Assembly (NCBI GenBank): GCA_021521415.1
Contig: JAIQDT010003785.1
Coordinates: 101,600 to 165,599 of the forward strand
Direction: 5' to 3'
DNA: 64,000 nucleotides
Source: Bidens hawaiensis
Taxonomy: Eukaryota; Streptophyta; Magnoliopsida; Asterales; Asteraceae
Shown: positions 36,722-48,130 of the stretch, piece by piece
Layout of the letters: every line of letters begins with the position of its first letter
How positions within the stretch are numbered: the stretch's first letter is position 1
Notes under the pieces: generated by a model
Told to the model about the DNA's origin: nothing
Database searches by the model: none
Seen by the model: only the letters and a program-made list of their open reading frames with translations
Made by a program: the position numbers and the translations under genes

Positions 36722-38705
36722 CTAGTAAAAACATTAAAGTTAAATACATAAATAACTAATTAAGTGTTAGGGTTCAACAACTCAACCGGAATAATTACAA
36801 CATTATGTAGTTGAGTTGAAGAGTTTGAAGCACCTTATAAGTTATTATATTCATAATTAAACACTTGGAACACTCAAATTAAAGAAACCCATACCACAAT
36901 GGGGTTTTTAGGGTTATAAAACCTTTTTACAACCCAAATACAAATTAAAAAGAACAAATCTTATAATAACATGTAAAAGAAAGTATTTGGAGTGTACCAT
37001 GTCGGTGAAGTTGATACTATGGTTATGTTCAGTTGAAGCTTCATAAACCATCTACATAAACAGAATAAAAACAAAGGTCAAATTAGGGTCAAGAGGCCGC
37101 CACCAATACACTTAAAAATCGGTCAACGCCATAAACCACCACCTTCCGCCAACACCACATCACCGCCACCAAGAGTCAGGAAACCCAACCCGGCAACAGT
37201 GACCAGTACTAGCAAGACGGAGTGTGACGTAAATACGGTGGAAAAGCAACACGACGATGCGGTGGAAGACGATAGGGTATTGACTATTGAGACTCCAGGG
37301 GACCAATGAGCTGTGCATCTGAGCCGATGGAACAAAAGATTTGGTTCAAAAGTAATCAGAAAAGATGATAGGAGAGCAACACGCGGAAAGAAAAATGACG
37401 CGTGTCTGTCAAAAAATTAAAGAGCCCACAACACAATACAACTACACACTTGTAAACAAAGTACAAAAGTTTATAAAAATGCTACAACACGTTAAGCGTC
37501 CACTTCCCCAAATTTTTAATATACCAGAAAAGGAAAGTGACATCAGCAGTGTACACTATTTTGAAGCGTAAGGTACTACCCTTGATGCACAATATTAGTT
37601 GAAAATGTAAATATATAAATGAGTGTCTTAATTTACCCTTGTTTGGTGTATTATATATAGTATATAGATATAATATGCATGTAAGACTTCGAACTTGTGG
37701 GCTTGGGTCGGGCCTTGAGTTGTAATCTTTAAACTTGATCAAATAATACCCTAGAGTCTTCAAACTTTACTCTTTTCTCCAACAAAACTCATAACCTACA
37801 ATTAACATTCAATCTTTGTAAAATCAAGCAAAAACCATCCATAACTCTTATTAATTAAACTATTAAGTATATAAAACATGAAAAACGATACGGAAAGTAA
37901 GTGTGTTTTACAACACATCAATCGGTTTTGACTAGATTACACTTAATCTTATAGAACTTTCATATCCTGATTCGATTCGAAGGTTCAAGACTTAGTGTTT
38001 TCTGTTGTTCCTTTATAGCCCATTCGAATATTCTGTACTTCGATAAATTCTCTGTTTAGTTTAAACTTTGTACATAACTTTTGTAAAGTCTTAATTTGAG
38101 TTTGATTTTATTTATCCTTGTATATATTTGTCTTCTTTACACTCAGTTATCAACACTAATGTTTCTTTTGTATCTTATAGAGTCATAATAGCTTTTGTTC
38201 CTTGGACATCCTGAAAAAGAGAAAGTTTAAAGTGTTCATATCTATATTAACGTTAGATGATATCTAAATATACAAGGACAGTGTATCATCGAAAGGAATT
38301 CGTTCAGGAATACGACTGATGGAATATTATTACCAAGTAAGGTTGACCGAGAAGTCAAAGAAAAAGAACTCGAAGATATTCAAGAAATACAATCGTTAAG
38401 TATAGCAAATGTGATTAAAGTCAAAGTACAGGGGTACTGTTACAATACAGAGAATATCATTGATCAAGATCAAGGATAGAATAGATTCGATAGACTGAAT
38501 CTAAACAACAAATGGAATAGATTTGACAGTCTGAATCAAAACAATAAATGTAGTTAACATCAGTAAATATTTAGAATACATAACGGTAAAGTAAATAGTT
38601 AAACACAACTGATCAATGTGTTTATCAATTTATATTTACTAATGATATTCTGAACTATTGACTGCTTACATCATTCAAGGATGTAAGTTATCAACAAAAC
38701 AAAAA

Positions 38706-40655
38706 CCTTAGTAACCAAAACCAAATTTAATCACCACTCAAACCCTCAACCAAAACCAAACCTAGGATTATCCTTAGGACCAAACCCAAACCTAAGAAAC
38801 CGTCACTTGTAGATCAACCCATAACCTCACCCGAAACCACCTCAAATCGCTTAGATGAACCTATTCCTCCTATATTTGATTACATTACCATGACCACCTA
38901 GGCCAAAATCTTCACAGCCCGTAGGACCATTGCACCTGTTACCTCACCTAAATACCGATTTGCCTCATCGATTAGAGATACCACGTTCTGTTCCTCTACA
39001 TTTATTACATCTAGCCCAATCCAATCCATGCCATCCACCATAGAAACCACAACCACACCAACTAGCCTACCCTTAACCACCACCACATCATTCCCTACCT
39101 TAATCCTAACCTTACCCATACCAACCACACCTCACTCAACCATATCAACCACACCTCCCTCAACCCTTAGAAGGCCGATCATTGCAGCCACTCCCATCTC
39201 AAGTGGGAAATCGAAGAAGTCACCGGTCTTCCGAGATCCTATCCTCGATAGAATTCAGGCACTGGAGGAAGCCAATAAAAATAGGGCCAAGCGTGAGCTT
39301 GCGTTGATCAAGTTCCTTAAAGATCAAGAAGCTATACATCAAGAGGTCACTCGACAACGTGACACTCTGGCTAATCGTGTGGCAAATGTTCAAGAACAAC
39401 AAGACATGGACCAAGCTTTGATCATAAGTAAGTAGGAATAGATACAGAATATACAAAGAAGAGTTGACAATCAACAGACTTTGACTGAACAAAACTTTTT
39501 GAAATATGATGAGCATGACATACTTGAGTCAAGGGTATCTAACTTTGAAACCGATATTCCCTCTTCTTCTAACTTTGCCAATAACTTCAGGAGGGAACTT
39601 CATTCAACTCTTTATAAAGTGTGGATAGACTTTGAGCGTCTGGGCTCAAGAGTGAGTGGGTTGGAAGGTTCAGAAAGCCGGGATGTAAGCAGAGTGATGG
39701 GAGAAAGTGTGAGATTGCGTGGGATGATAGAAATATTGGAGGAACAAATGGAAGAACAACGCGCGGAACAAGGGCGCGTGAATGAGTCCTTGGTTAATCC
39801 ATACCTCGCTGTTATAGAGGTGATGCGATTGAAAGATGAGGATGTTGAGAATCTAAGGGTTCATTTGATGGAAACCTTTCAAGGGTTTCTTCGTGTAGCT
39901 GAGCCAAGGGCAGAGCAAACCAATCAAAGACAAACTATTCTTGCGCGTTTAGCCACTAATGCCGAAAGGGTCAGAGCTCTTGGAAACATTCATGGTTTCC
40001 TCTACACGGGAGAACCTAGAAAAGATGGCGGCGAAGGAGGATCTGGTGCTAAGGCTGCTAATGATGAGCCTGCTGCTGTTGTTGCAACTGTTGTGGGCAC
40101 TGAGCCTGTAGTGACTACTGCTGCTTCATCTGGGCAGGCCAGTTCTACAAGTTCACCACTTGTTGCACCCACCACTAGTGCACAAGTTAGTGCTGTGTTT
40201 GCCACTGCTTTGATTGTTTATGCTGATCCACAACAAGCAGCACAAGTTGGTGGAGATGATAGTGACGATGACGAGTCTGATGATGAGGACGATGAGGAAA
40301 TAATGATGACGATGAGAAAGATGGTGATGAGGAGAAGGATGATGATGACCACGAGCACGATAGCTTTGATGATCCTCGTGGTGGAAATGTTGATGGTAGT
40401 GGAGATGGTAGTGGTAGTGGTAGTGGTAGTGGTAGTGGTAGTGGTAGTGGTAGTGGTAGTGGTAGTGGTAGTGGTAGTGGTAGTGGAGATGTTACCTGTG
40501 ATAAGGCGGGTGATGATGAACCGCCAAAGGAAGCTGAGAAACACGGGAGACGGATGCTCCGTTGAGGTTGAAATCGCCTCTTTATTTAACATTTGTTCTT
40601 TTGCAGGTACCGACCCATCAGTTGAGAAATCCGTGGAAGAAAATAAAAGCGATAG
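38706..40655 (+). pseudogene. Long decayed ORF of element H, N-terminal part (env position, unknown function)
   Basis: One frame can be followed from about 38706 to about 40300 through stops at 38899, 39433 and 39439. It starts Pro/Thr/Ser-rich, then gives a coiled-coil-like stretch (ALEEANKNRAKRELALIKFL, near 39260; VSGLEGSESR and EILEEQMEEQRAEQGR, 39650-39790), an Ala/Thr/Val-rich part, an Asp/Glu-rich part near 40260, a frame change near 40300, and a Gly-Ser repeat from (GGTAGT)n. A possible 3' splice site (tttgcag) lies at 40600-40606. It is cut at 40655 by a solo LTR and continues at 42904. It is not Gag or Pol, and I do not recognise it. Confidence 0.55.
40406..40486 (+). repeat. (GGTAGT)n microsatellite coding for Gly-Ser
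   Basis: About thirteen GGTAGT hexamers lie in tandem inside the element H ORF. In the probable original frame they encode a Gly-Ser linker; in another frame they give poly-Val, and on the reverse strand poly-Thr. Both of those alternatives are artefacts. Confidence 0.9.
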
Positions 40656-41249
40656 TGTAACATCCAGATTTCTGTTTGGTTAATAAAATAATAATATTAG
40701 ATTGTTATGCGTTAAGAGTGTTGGGTTAAGTAATATGAGTAATGGACTTGGGTTAATAAAGAAAGGAGAAAGACGATGGGCTTAAGCCCATGACCCATAA
40801 TATAAATACCTTAATTATCCATTAATCCCCTCATTCTCATCCATTCCATACACCATCCAAAACGCACACTTAAGCTCTCTCTCTCATCTTTGTCTCTTCT
40901 CTAACCGAAACCAAGAAGAAGAATTGATTTCCGACCCGAGATATTGATAGTATGATATTGTATGGATCCAAACCCATTAGATCTAGTCGCGAAACAACGA
41001 GCCGACACCCTAAACCATTAAAGTCACGAGATCTGGATGAAATCGGGTATAAACAGATAAAAAGATGGGCGTAGGGGTCACCCTAGCTTAGATCTGGATC
41101 AAACGGGGTGAAAAACGGTGGAAAACGAGTGAGATCTCGTTTTTCCGGCAAGATCGCGGTTTTCCCGGCGGTGACGGTGCCGGAAAGGTGGCGCCAGAAA
41201 AGCGTGTACGAGGATGTTAGAATATTCTGACATTCTGACCTAATCCTAA

Positions 41250-41545
41250 TTCGTTAGCGGAGAACTAATGAATTAACAACAATTCGTTACGTCAATTTGT
41301 TAAGGAAGAATAGGGAACGAGTTGCATTCGCTATCCTATTCGTTAGTCCATTCGTTAAGGAAATAATAACGAATGAGCTGATTCGTTAGGCCATTCTCTA
41401 TGCCAGTTCGTTAAGAGAACATAATGAATGAACCCTCATTCGTTAGAAGGTTCATTTGTTGCAGAAGGGTCAGTTCATTATGAGAGTCCATTCGTTATGA
41501 GAAGTCCAGTCGTTAAGAAACTAATAACGAATTAGAGGAACTGGA
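41250..41545. repeat. TTCGTTA/TAACGAA word array in the solo LTR
   Basis: About eleven exact TTCGTTA or TAACGAA words, in both orientations, lie at the same relative place as in element C. The sequence between the words has diverged more than the words themselves. Confidence 0.8.
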
Positions 41546-42214
41546 TAACGAATTAAGTTTGAATGAATGACAGAAAGGACCCTGGACTTAGAAAAGAATG
41601 ATTTCATTACATAATAGCCCTTGGACTTTAGTAATTGATGAAAGATACCTTAAAGGATTAACGGGTTGGCAATAAAATATTATTATGAAATCCTAATGGA
41701 AAACTGTGCTAAGATAGCTTAACCCCAGCCAGGGGCCCTGCCCCTTGGACCCTGCTAGGGGCTGCTGCCCCTAGAACTTTTCTGCCAGAGGCGCTGCCCC
41801 CAGACCCCCGTTCATTAAGGGTTATAATTAAACTAGAAACGCGAGATGGGTAGCGATAGTTAATTGATACGTGTAATTGTAATACAGTTAGTCGCGCACA
41901 GCTAAAGAAAGGAATAACCATTAAAAGGTGGACGTAACCGCATTCATGTGAGTTTCTAGCCCCATTTCCTTGTTATGTTTTATGGGTTGTGTGCATACTC
42001 GATGTGAATAGTTAATACACTTATCTTAAGTGGTAAGTGTATGCCATATAGGATATGTGTGATAGATATGAATGAAAGCTTGTTGGTACGTGAACGATCT
42101 TCAGATATTGCACGTATCGTCAAGGGAGATAAGTGTTCGAATATGTATGTCTTTATGAATGAATGATACAGCAAGGTATGTAAGAAATTATATGAATGTT
42201 AGTATGAAAGTATA

Positions 42215-42420
42215 GTAGAGCGAAGGTAGGGAACATACCCTAATAATATCTGCGAATGAAGGGAACATACCCTAATAATATTTGCGAATGAAGAGAACAG
42301 ACCCTAATAAATTATGCAAACGAAGGGAACAGAACCTAATAATATCTGCGAATGTAGGGAACAGACCCTAATAATATATGCGAATGTAGAGAACAGACCC
42401 TAATAATATCTGCGAATGTT
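42215..42420 (+). repeat. Tandem array in the solo LTR
   Basis: Six diverged units of about 33-34 bp share GGGAACA(T/G)ACCCTAATAAT and the ending TGCGAATG. It corresponds to the array in element C LTRs. (GTAT)n and GAAA-rich simple repeats follow at 42430-42520. Confidence 0.8.
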
Positions 42421-42879
42421 ATAGGACGAAATGTATGTATGTATGTATGTATATATATGTATGTATGAAAGAAAGAATGAAAGTATGAAAGACAGAAAGA
42501 AGGATTGAATGTACGAATGAAAGAAAGATAAAAGGCTAAGTATGTAATATGTATCTAAGGATACGTGTATATATAAATATGTGAATGTATTGTATGGTGC
42601 CTGATTAACTAGAATTCACTCAGTGTAGCTGACTTTTAGTATGCATGCAGGTTAATAGACTGAGACAGCTCGCTTGACTGAAGACACATAGCGGATCTGA
42701 AGAAGCTAGCATCTGCAGAAAGATTTGTCTTGACGTTAAATAAGATGTTTTTATGTTATGTTTCCTAAAGACAAGTTGAATGACTGTAATGAATGATTGA
42801 AGTTTTATTTATTCAGCGAAAGTTTTAATTAACTCTGATATTTAGAACTGTATTTACGAGTAAATCCAAAGCAAATGTT

Positions 42880-42899
42880 AGGCACCGGGACCGGTGCCT
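42880..42899. repeat. 9-bp hairpin at the end of the solo LTR
   Basis: AGGCACCGG and CCGGTGCCT flank GA, a perfect stem four bases before the LTR end. The corresponding place in element C (ctaccggtgacgggg) keeps only part of it. Confidence 0.75.
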
Positions 42900-42903
42900 T
42901 ACA

Positions 42904-43629
42904 GATAATGATGATGGAATCAAATACTCCCCTAACTCTGACACACCAGTTAGTGAGAACGTTGAGCCGGCCGCTGAAGAGCCAGTTGTCACTCCTGCTG
43001 CTAATCCTGCTTGAAGAAAGTCTAGAAAAGGTGTCAAATACTACAGTGTAAGCAGGATGGGAAGCTTGAGATGGAGGTCAAAGACGTACCATGATTCAGA
43101 TCCCATTCTATATTCAAAATGGCACAAAGATAGCAACAGTCGGGCTATTCGACGTGCCAATGGGGATCTGACCTATCTCACCTACAGAGATATGCACACA
43201 CTGTCTGTGCTCGACATGAACTACTTCCTAAAGACCATATCTCAAGACGATAGCAAGGACTCCGTAGAATCATGGTTCAACAAAAATTTCTTGAAGAGGG
43301 AGTGGAAGGATGATTACCCGACGTTTGTTGTTAATCCGGGTAGGTCATACAAGACAAAGAAGATCAACCCCTTCACCAACAAGCCGTCCAAGGGTCGACG
43401 ATACAGAATGCCTGATAATCATGGTTAACCAATATGCCATGGGATGCCTTTTGAAGACGACTTTCTCTTTGACTTTATCGCATGGGAGTTTGACAACATG
43501 CACGGCGAAGTCATCATTCACAACACTCGCACTCACGACCTGAGGTTCTTCGATGAACATGAACTGACCACGAGTAATTTAAGGAGGATTTTGTTTGAGA
43601 TTTGTGAAGACTATTCAAGACCTTGCTAA
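42904..43629 (+). pseudogene. Element H ORF, C-terminal domain
   Basis: The reading frame of the N-terminal part resumes in phase after the solo LTR. It has a short acidic/Pro/Ala-rich lead, an in-frame TGA (43012), then a dense, protein-like domain with KGVKYYSVSRMGSLRW, DSDPILYSKWHKDSNSR, YLTYRDMHTLSVLDMNYFL and NPFTNKPSKGRRYRM. A TAA follows (43426), and the same frame continues with FEDDFLFDFIAWEFDNMHGE to a final stop at 43627. The density of aromatic and charged residues shows former coding function. No catalytic motif, signal peptide or membrane segment is evident. Unrecognised. Confidence 0.6.
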
Positions 43630-44391
43630 TTTTTTCAAGAATAAGGGGAGATAAAACTTTCATAGAGTTTATTTGGCATGCATCTTCCTACGTTTGCAAG
43701 GGTTTCTTGAAAAATTACTACAATTTAGGTGGTAATTCATGATTGCAAAGCTATGTTTGACTGAGTTCAAGACTGGAATTGTTCTTTGATTGCTGATTGA
43801 TGTGTTCGAGATTGAAACCTGATTATGTGGTATACGAGTGTCTGTTCATCTACTTCTTTCTGAGGGACTTTGATCCTGACTATGTTGCCTACGGGTATAT
43901 GGCAGAATACTTCTGTTGAGGGTGACAATTCTTGAACAGGTTGATCTTATTGAGGAATATATGAGTATTGTCATTGGATTGAAGAATTTGATCGTTAAGG
44001 GTTTAGTAATAGAGGTTGGAACTTTGAATCATATGCCCAAACATTAGTGCATCTTTGCGAATGGGATGTAGAATAGCTTCAAAGAATTATTTGGGATAAA
44101 CGTTATCAAGAGAGGAAAAACCGAAGTGAAAGATGTTGAATGATCGGATTGTCCATAAAGATGTATAACGAGGTCAAATGTAAAGATATGTTTCCTTTAC
44201 CGGTACTGACAGATAACTGTGACTTGCTGCTGATTATTGAAATATTGGACCATATCAAACGCTAGTGGATGATCGGGATGATCTCCAAGAGTTTCTCACT
44301 TTGAGGGGGAGATCGAATATGAGAGGCTATAAGTTATTGGTTTGCTGAAAACACTTAAAGATTGTTTGTCTGCACAAGCCCGAGAATCATC
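43630..44391 (+). other. Non-coding 3' region of element H
   Basis: No ORF is supported. The region contains several purine-rich runs (aggggagat near 43645, tgagggggagatc near 44303) and leads to the polypurine tract. It looks like a retroelement 3' untranslated region. Confidence 0.5.
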
Positions 44392-44406
44392 AGTCAAGGG
44401 GGAGTC
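44392..44406 (+). other. Polypurine tract of element H
   Basis: AGTCAAGGGGGAGTC lies immediately before TGTTAGTGCATG, the start of an LTR. A second, similar junction (atggggagtc then TGTTAGTGCAT) occurs 84 bp further on at 44481-44490. Confidence 0.7.
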
Positions 44407-45004
44407 TGTTAGTGCATGAAATGTGGCTGATGATTTGCAGTTAAAGTATTCAAGGTTAAAGTATTCGATCGCTACGGAAAATGGGGAGTCTGTTAGTGCA
44501 TTATTTGGTGTATGTAGCCTATCGAATAAGTTTGAGATATTCTAAGTTGTATATTTAATGTAAAATGGCCATTCTATATGGATTGTATAAGAATAGGTCC
44601 ATTCGTTAGTTGAGTAGGTTATTAGTTAAGTTATGAGCCAATTCACTATGGATTGTATACCGAATGGAGGTTAAACTGTTAATGTATTTCCCATTCGTTG
44701 TGGAGAGATAACGAATGAGAAGCCATTCACGAATAGGATCACCCCATTCGTTAGTGTTGTATAACGAATGGGGTCTATGCCTATAAATAGGCTGATCCTA
44801 TTCATTGAATTGTAAGAGATCCAAGCCTTTATTTATCCATATCGTTACCATGTCGGATTGTCTACATAACTTATTGTATCCACCAGAATGTATTTCATCC
44901 TTTAATATTATGAACATTATTAAGCATATCAGTGTTCGTTTAACGTATCCATAATCGTATTCATATTGATGTATCGATGTTAGCAGCTAGATCTTGGCTC
45001 GCAA
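44407..45004 (+). mobile_element. LTR of element H, plus orientation
   Basis: It starts TGTTAGTGCATGAAATG after the polypurine tract. It carries TTCGTTA/TAACGAA words at 44600-44770 just before a TATA box (cctataaatagg, near 44778-44789), then a transcribed leader. The right end is probably near 45004 (tcgca). A PBS-like string with TGGTATCA on the minus strand follows within about 25 bp. Its start resembles the LTR starts of copia E and F, so H is probably copia-type. Confidence 0.65.
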
Positions 45005-45032
45005 CGTGTTTCTACTAATGATACCACTTGAG

Positions 45033-45531
45033 AGAGCTTGAGCTTAGATACGTTAATTAATTCACATCGATTGACTATCAGATCTAGTTATATGATATAT
45101 GTTTGTGTATAATATGCTTAATTATATTAACAAAGTGTTGAGTAATCAAATGGGCAGAGTAACGGATTGAGAGGAAAATAACATAAAGACTTCAATTATT
45201 ATGCAGGCTAATCATCCTATATAAAGAAGACGAATGCCATTCGTTACGCATGCCGTAACGAATGACCTTCATTCGTCTCCATTATATAAATAAACAATTC
45301 ATAACCAATCTCTAAGTATACAATCATTAGATCTTGGACCCATTGGCTATAAAATCCATAACGAATGGCCATTTTAAATTAAATTACAGACTAGTCTATC
45401 TATAACTTATTCGATCGGCTACGGAAACCAAATCATGCACTAACAGACTCCCCGTTTTCCGTAGCTATCGAATGCTTCAACCTTGAATACTTTAACTACA
45501 AATCATCAGCCACATTTCACGCACTAACAGA
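45033..45531 (-). mobile_element. LTR of the same family, minus orientation
   Basis: Read on the minus strand from 45531 it begins TGTTAGTGCGTGAAATG and follows the plus LTR closely for about 120 bp, including the doubled gggagtcTGTTAGTGCAT at 45457. It then continues with TTCGTTA/TAACGAA words (45220-45370), a TATA box (tttatatagg) near 45215-45225 and an end near 45033 (tctctca). AGTGGTATCATTAG then follows on the minus strand, a partial Met-tRNA binding site. No polypurine tract precedes its start, so it looks like a 5' or solo LTR. Confidence 0.6.
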
Positions 45532-46158
45532 TTTAACTCAATACGTATCCACACCTATAGTTGAAGGACCAAAGTGCAATTTTGATTATATATTATATCC
45601 TATCCATTAACCCAAACCCGTATTTCCATATTTGAATTCAACCAGTATGCCCATTTTGATTTCTTGAGCCTTAATATTCGTTGTAAACATGGAATTGATC
45701 ATACCAAATCGCTCACCATGCTTAATCGTCTTCACCGACACATTGGATTTGGGAAATACCATTTATTTGTTACGAATTAACGATTTAAACAAACCGTCTT
45801 TAACCTATATGATATTATACCTAATAAAGTCCCTAATAGTTCAATTAAACTCGCATATACAGTCCTATATGCATCACGATTCGAAACCCCATAATCAATT
45901 ACATTATCGTTACCTGTTTGTATCAGTTTTGATCATCGTTTTGGCCGTTTGTAGGATAATCTAATAAACCCTCGTTCTTTCATCGTTTAATGTACTTTAT
46001 TTATGTATCTGATTCATTTTAATGTCAGGAACATTAACCCTATGGTTAATCGGCCAAACGATTAACGTTTAGGCCTATTATGATTCTAGGGTTCTTATAA
46101 TCTGATTGTCATTCTGAACACTGTGTATATAATAAACTTGTTTTAGGTTCTAACCAAC
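45532..46158. other. Unassigned AT-rich DNA
   Basis: No gene or repeat is recognised. There is one short palindrome (attaaccctatggttaat near 46034), and 45689-45961 is open for 91 codons, but the translation resembles no protein I know and its composition is like non-coding DNA. Confidence 0.4.
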
Positions 46159-47481
46159 TGACGCCCCCCAGCTCAGCTGGTTTGGGTGTTCATGGTCTGG
46201 ACTGGCTGGGGGTGCGGGTTTGAGCCTCCCCCAGCCCGTCCATTATTTTTAGAAATATTTTATTTAATATTCTAATTACTTTAAATCACCAATTAACATT
46301 ATAATTAATATAAAAATAATAATTAGCCAATATATTATCATAACTGGCTTGTTAATTAGTCGTTTTTTCCGTACCTTTGATAAAACCATATATATGTATG
46401 TGCGTGTGTGTGTATATATATAAGTATTAAAAATTGCAAAAGGATTTAACAATAAAAGTTATAATAGAGTTTTAATGTAAAATAAATATTTAGTACATAT
46501 CTTATTATTTAACATGTTAAAATAATTATTGGTACAAATATTTTATAAACAAATGTATTTTTATATAAATAGTTATATATTATTTTTATTTACTACAATT
46601 TTAATTAAAAATAACCTTTATAAATAAATAATAAATTATTATTTCACGAACACCCGATCAATCTCAAATCTCTATTAGTTTAAAGAATCTATTCATTAAT
46701 ACATAGTATTTCCGCTATCACTCTTAATTAGGGTCGTTCGTTGGTACTTTCCGAAAAGCGTGATTTAGTTTCTTTTTCTTGTCTACTCATTCCTTTGCTT
46801 ATTTGATAAGGTGAGTAGTCACTCCCCTATGTTAATTATTTTCAAACGTTTTGGGGACATATGCATGTCTTACATTATTTATATATTATTAGTATTCTCA
46901 TTAGCAAACTGTTAACCTTGTGTGCTATCAATTATTTGCCTAAATTGCTATATGATAATTTGTTTATTTGAACGCATTCGGAGAGTTCCATCATGTTGAC
47001 ATTATTAGTATGATCATACGACCGTCGTAGTAGCCAAAACCCACTTCACAAGGCAATGGGTTTACCGTAACTCATTAATTGCTCAATGGCTTGATCGTAT
47101 ATCACATAAGGACAATTTTGCCCTTTTATATTATATTATACATAAATGATTGATTTTTTACCCACTCAACATTGTGTTGACAAATCTATTATTATTTATG
47201 CACGTATGCAGGTTTTCAATTAAATTGATTGCAAGATTTGGTGAAGAACTTAGAGATATCTATGTTAGAAGAAATAAATAAAGACTTATTTTAAGTTGTG
47301 AACTTGAATTATATTGTTGCTTTCATTTCCAGTTATGTACTTTGTTTGTTTGAATTTATCTTGATATTTAATTTAAATTAACAGATATTGTCACTTTTAA
47401 ATATTGCAAGATAGCACCTTGAGAGCTATGAACAGTCATTTCCCGCCGCCAGCATTTCCGCCTTAGGTTGGGGGTGTGACA
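46159..47481 (+). mobile_element. LTR-like remnant with tRNA-like start
   Basis: The ends TGACGCCCCCC and GGGGGTGTGACA are the complementary form seen in many plant gypsy LTRs. Inside are gtgagtagtcactccc near 46812 and tatgcaggt near 47206, which recall the order of landmarks in the Tekay LTRs of this window. No target duplication is visible. Positions 46165-46245 also look tRNA-like (agctcagctgg, gggtttgagcc). No coding region. Confidence 0.4.
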
Positions 47482-47785
47482 ATAGGACCTAAACTAATAT
47501 CTAAACTTGCTATAATCATCACTTTAATTTGAAACACTCTCAATAATCACGAAATAGCTAGTCAAAGTTGTATACCGGCCACACCCGTTTATCCATCAAA
47601 TCATGACCTTATCAGGTAATTTTTATTTGCTTTTGAATCATACTTAGTCACAAATCAAAACCCCAAACCCAATTTACTCAAACTTGAAACCAATAATGGA
47701 TTACAAATCTAGGGTTTATTTTGGGAAGATGATGAACTTGTAAGTTGACATATATATTTTTTGTTTATGCTATAAACACTACAAA

Positions 47786-47852
47786 TTAGACCAGTTGGTT
47801 AGTTCTCTATGTATAGATAGAAGGATCCAGGTTCAAACCCGGGTCAAACCAT
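47786..47852 (+). repeat. tRNA-like Pol III A/B boxes, possible SINE head
   Basis: GACCAGTTGGTTAG resembles an A box and GGTTCAAACCC is a good B box about 40 bp later, the spacing of tRNA genes and SINE heads. The sequence does not fold into a full tRNA with a proper acceptor stem, and an AT-rich tail follows. A SINE head or a decayed tRNA-derived repeat is likely. Confidence 0.45.
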
Positions 47853-48130
47853 ATTTTTTGGTATTTTATATTTTATTATATTTTTCTTTTGTTATATTAA
47901 ATTATTAAAAATTATTATAAATCGAATAAATTTATTTTAAACTAAATAACATTATTTTAAATTAAATAAAATTTGTTATAAATTATTATTATTATTTTTC
48001 ACTCAAAAACCAACTTTTTGTACCATTAAGTTCGTGAAAAACCGATTAATATTATATTACTATTTTATTTCGTTAATCTTTAACACGCTTTTGGTTTTAT
48101 TTCAAGTTTAACTTCAATTTTAAGTTGAGT

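Larger units (their letters stand above)
34511..38700. other. Non-coding stretch, possible Helitron body with gene fragments
   Basis: No intact gene or Helitron replicase is visible. Two minus-strand pieces look like captured exons and are listed separately. Positions 35380-35530 repeat short GACCC/TTGACCC strings. The remainder is AT-rich (about 35540-38700) with nothing else I can name. The 5' end of the Helitron was not found. Confidence 0.4.
40656..42903 (+). mobile_element. Solo Tekay-like LTR inserted in the element H ORF
   Basis: It starts TGTAACATCC and ends GGTGCCTTACA, and is collinear with the LTRs of element C throughout (same TATA region near 40799, same word array, same 33-bp tandem array), though clearly more diverged than those two are from each other. 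Flanks are GATAG (40651-40655) and GATAA (42904-42908), a target duplication with one change. No internal element sequence is present, so it arose by LTR-LTR recombination. Confidence 0.88.

Noticed and set aside
40218..40592. Poly-Thr reading on the minus strand and poly-Val reading on the plus strand
   Set aside because: Both come from the (GGTAGT)n microsatellite in frames other than the likely Gly-Ser one.
40561..40606. 46-bp intron between GT at 40561 and AG at 40606
   Set aside because: It is shorter than plant introns normally are. A longer intron from another donor is possible but unproven, so only the acceptor is mentioned.
45016..45033. PBS of the plus-oriented H LTR
   Set aside because: The string resembles a Met-tRNA site better on the minus strand (TGGTATCA) than on the plus strand, but it is nearly palindromic, so neither reading is certain and it is not listed as a feature.
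46165..46245. tRNA gene
   Set aside because: A- and B-box-like strings are present, but no full cloverleaf or anticodon arm is convincing, and it lies at the start of an LTR-like remnant.
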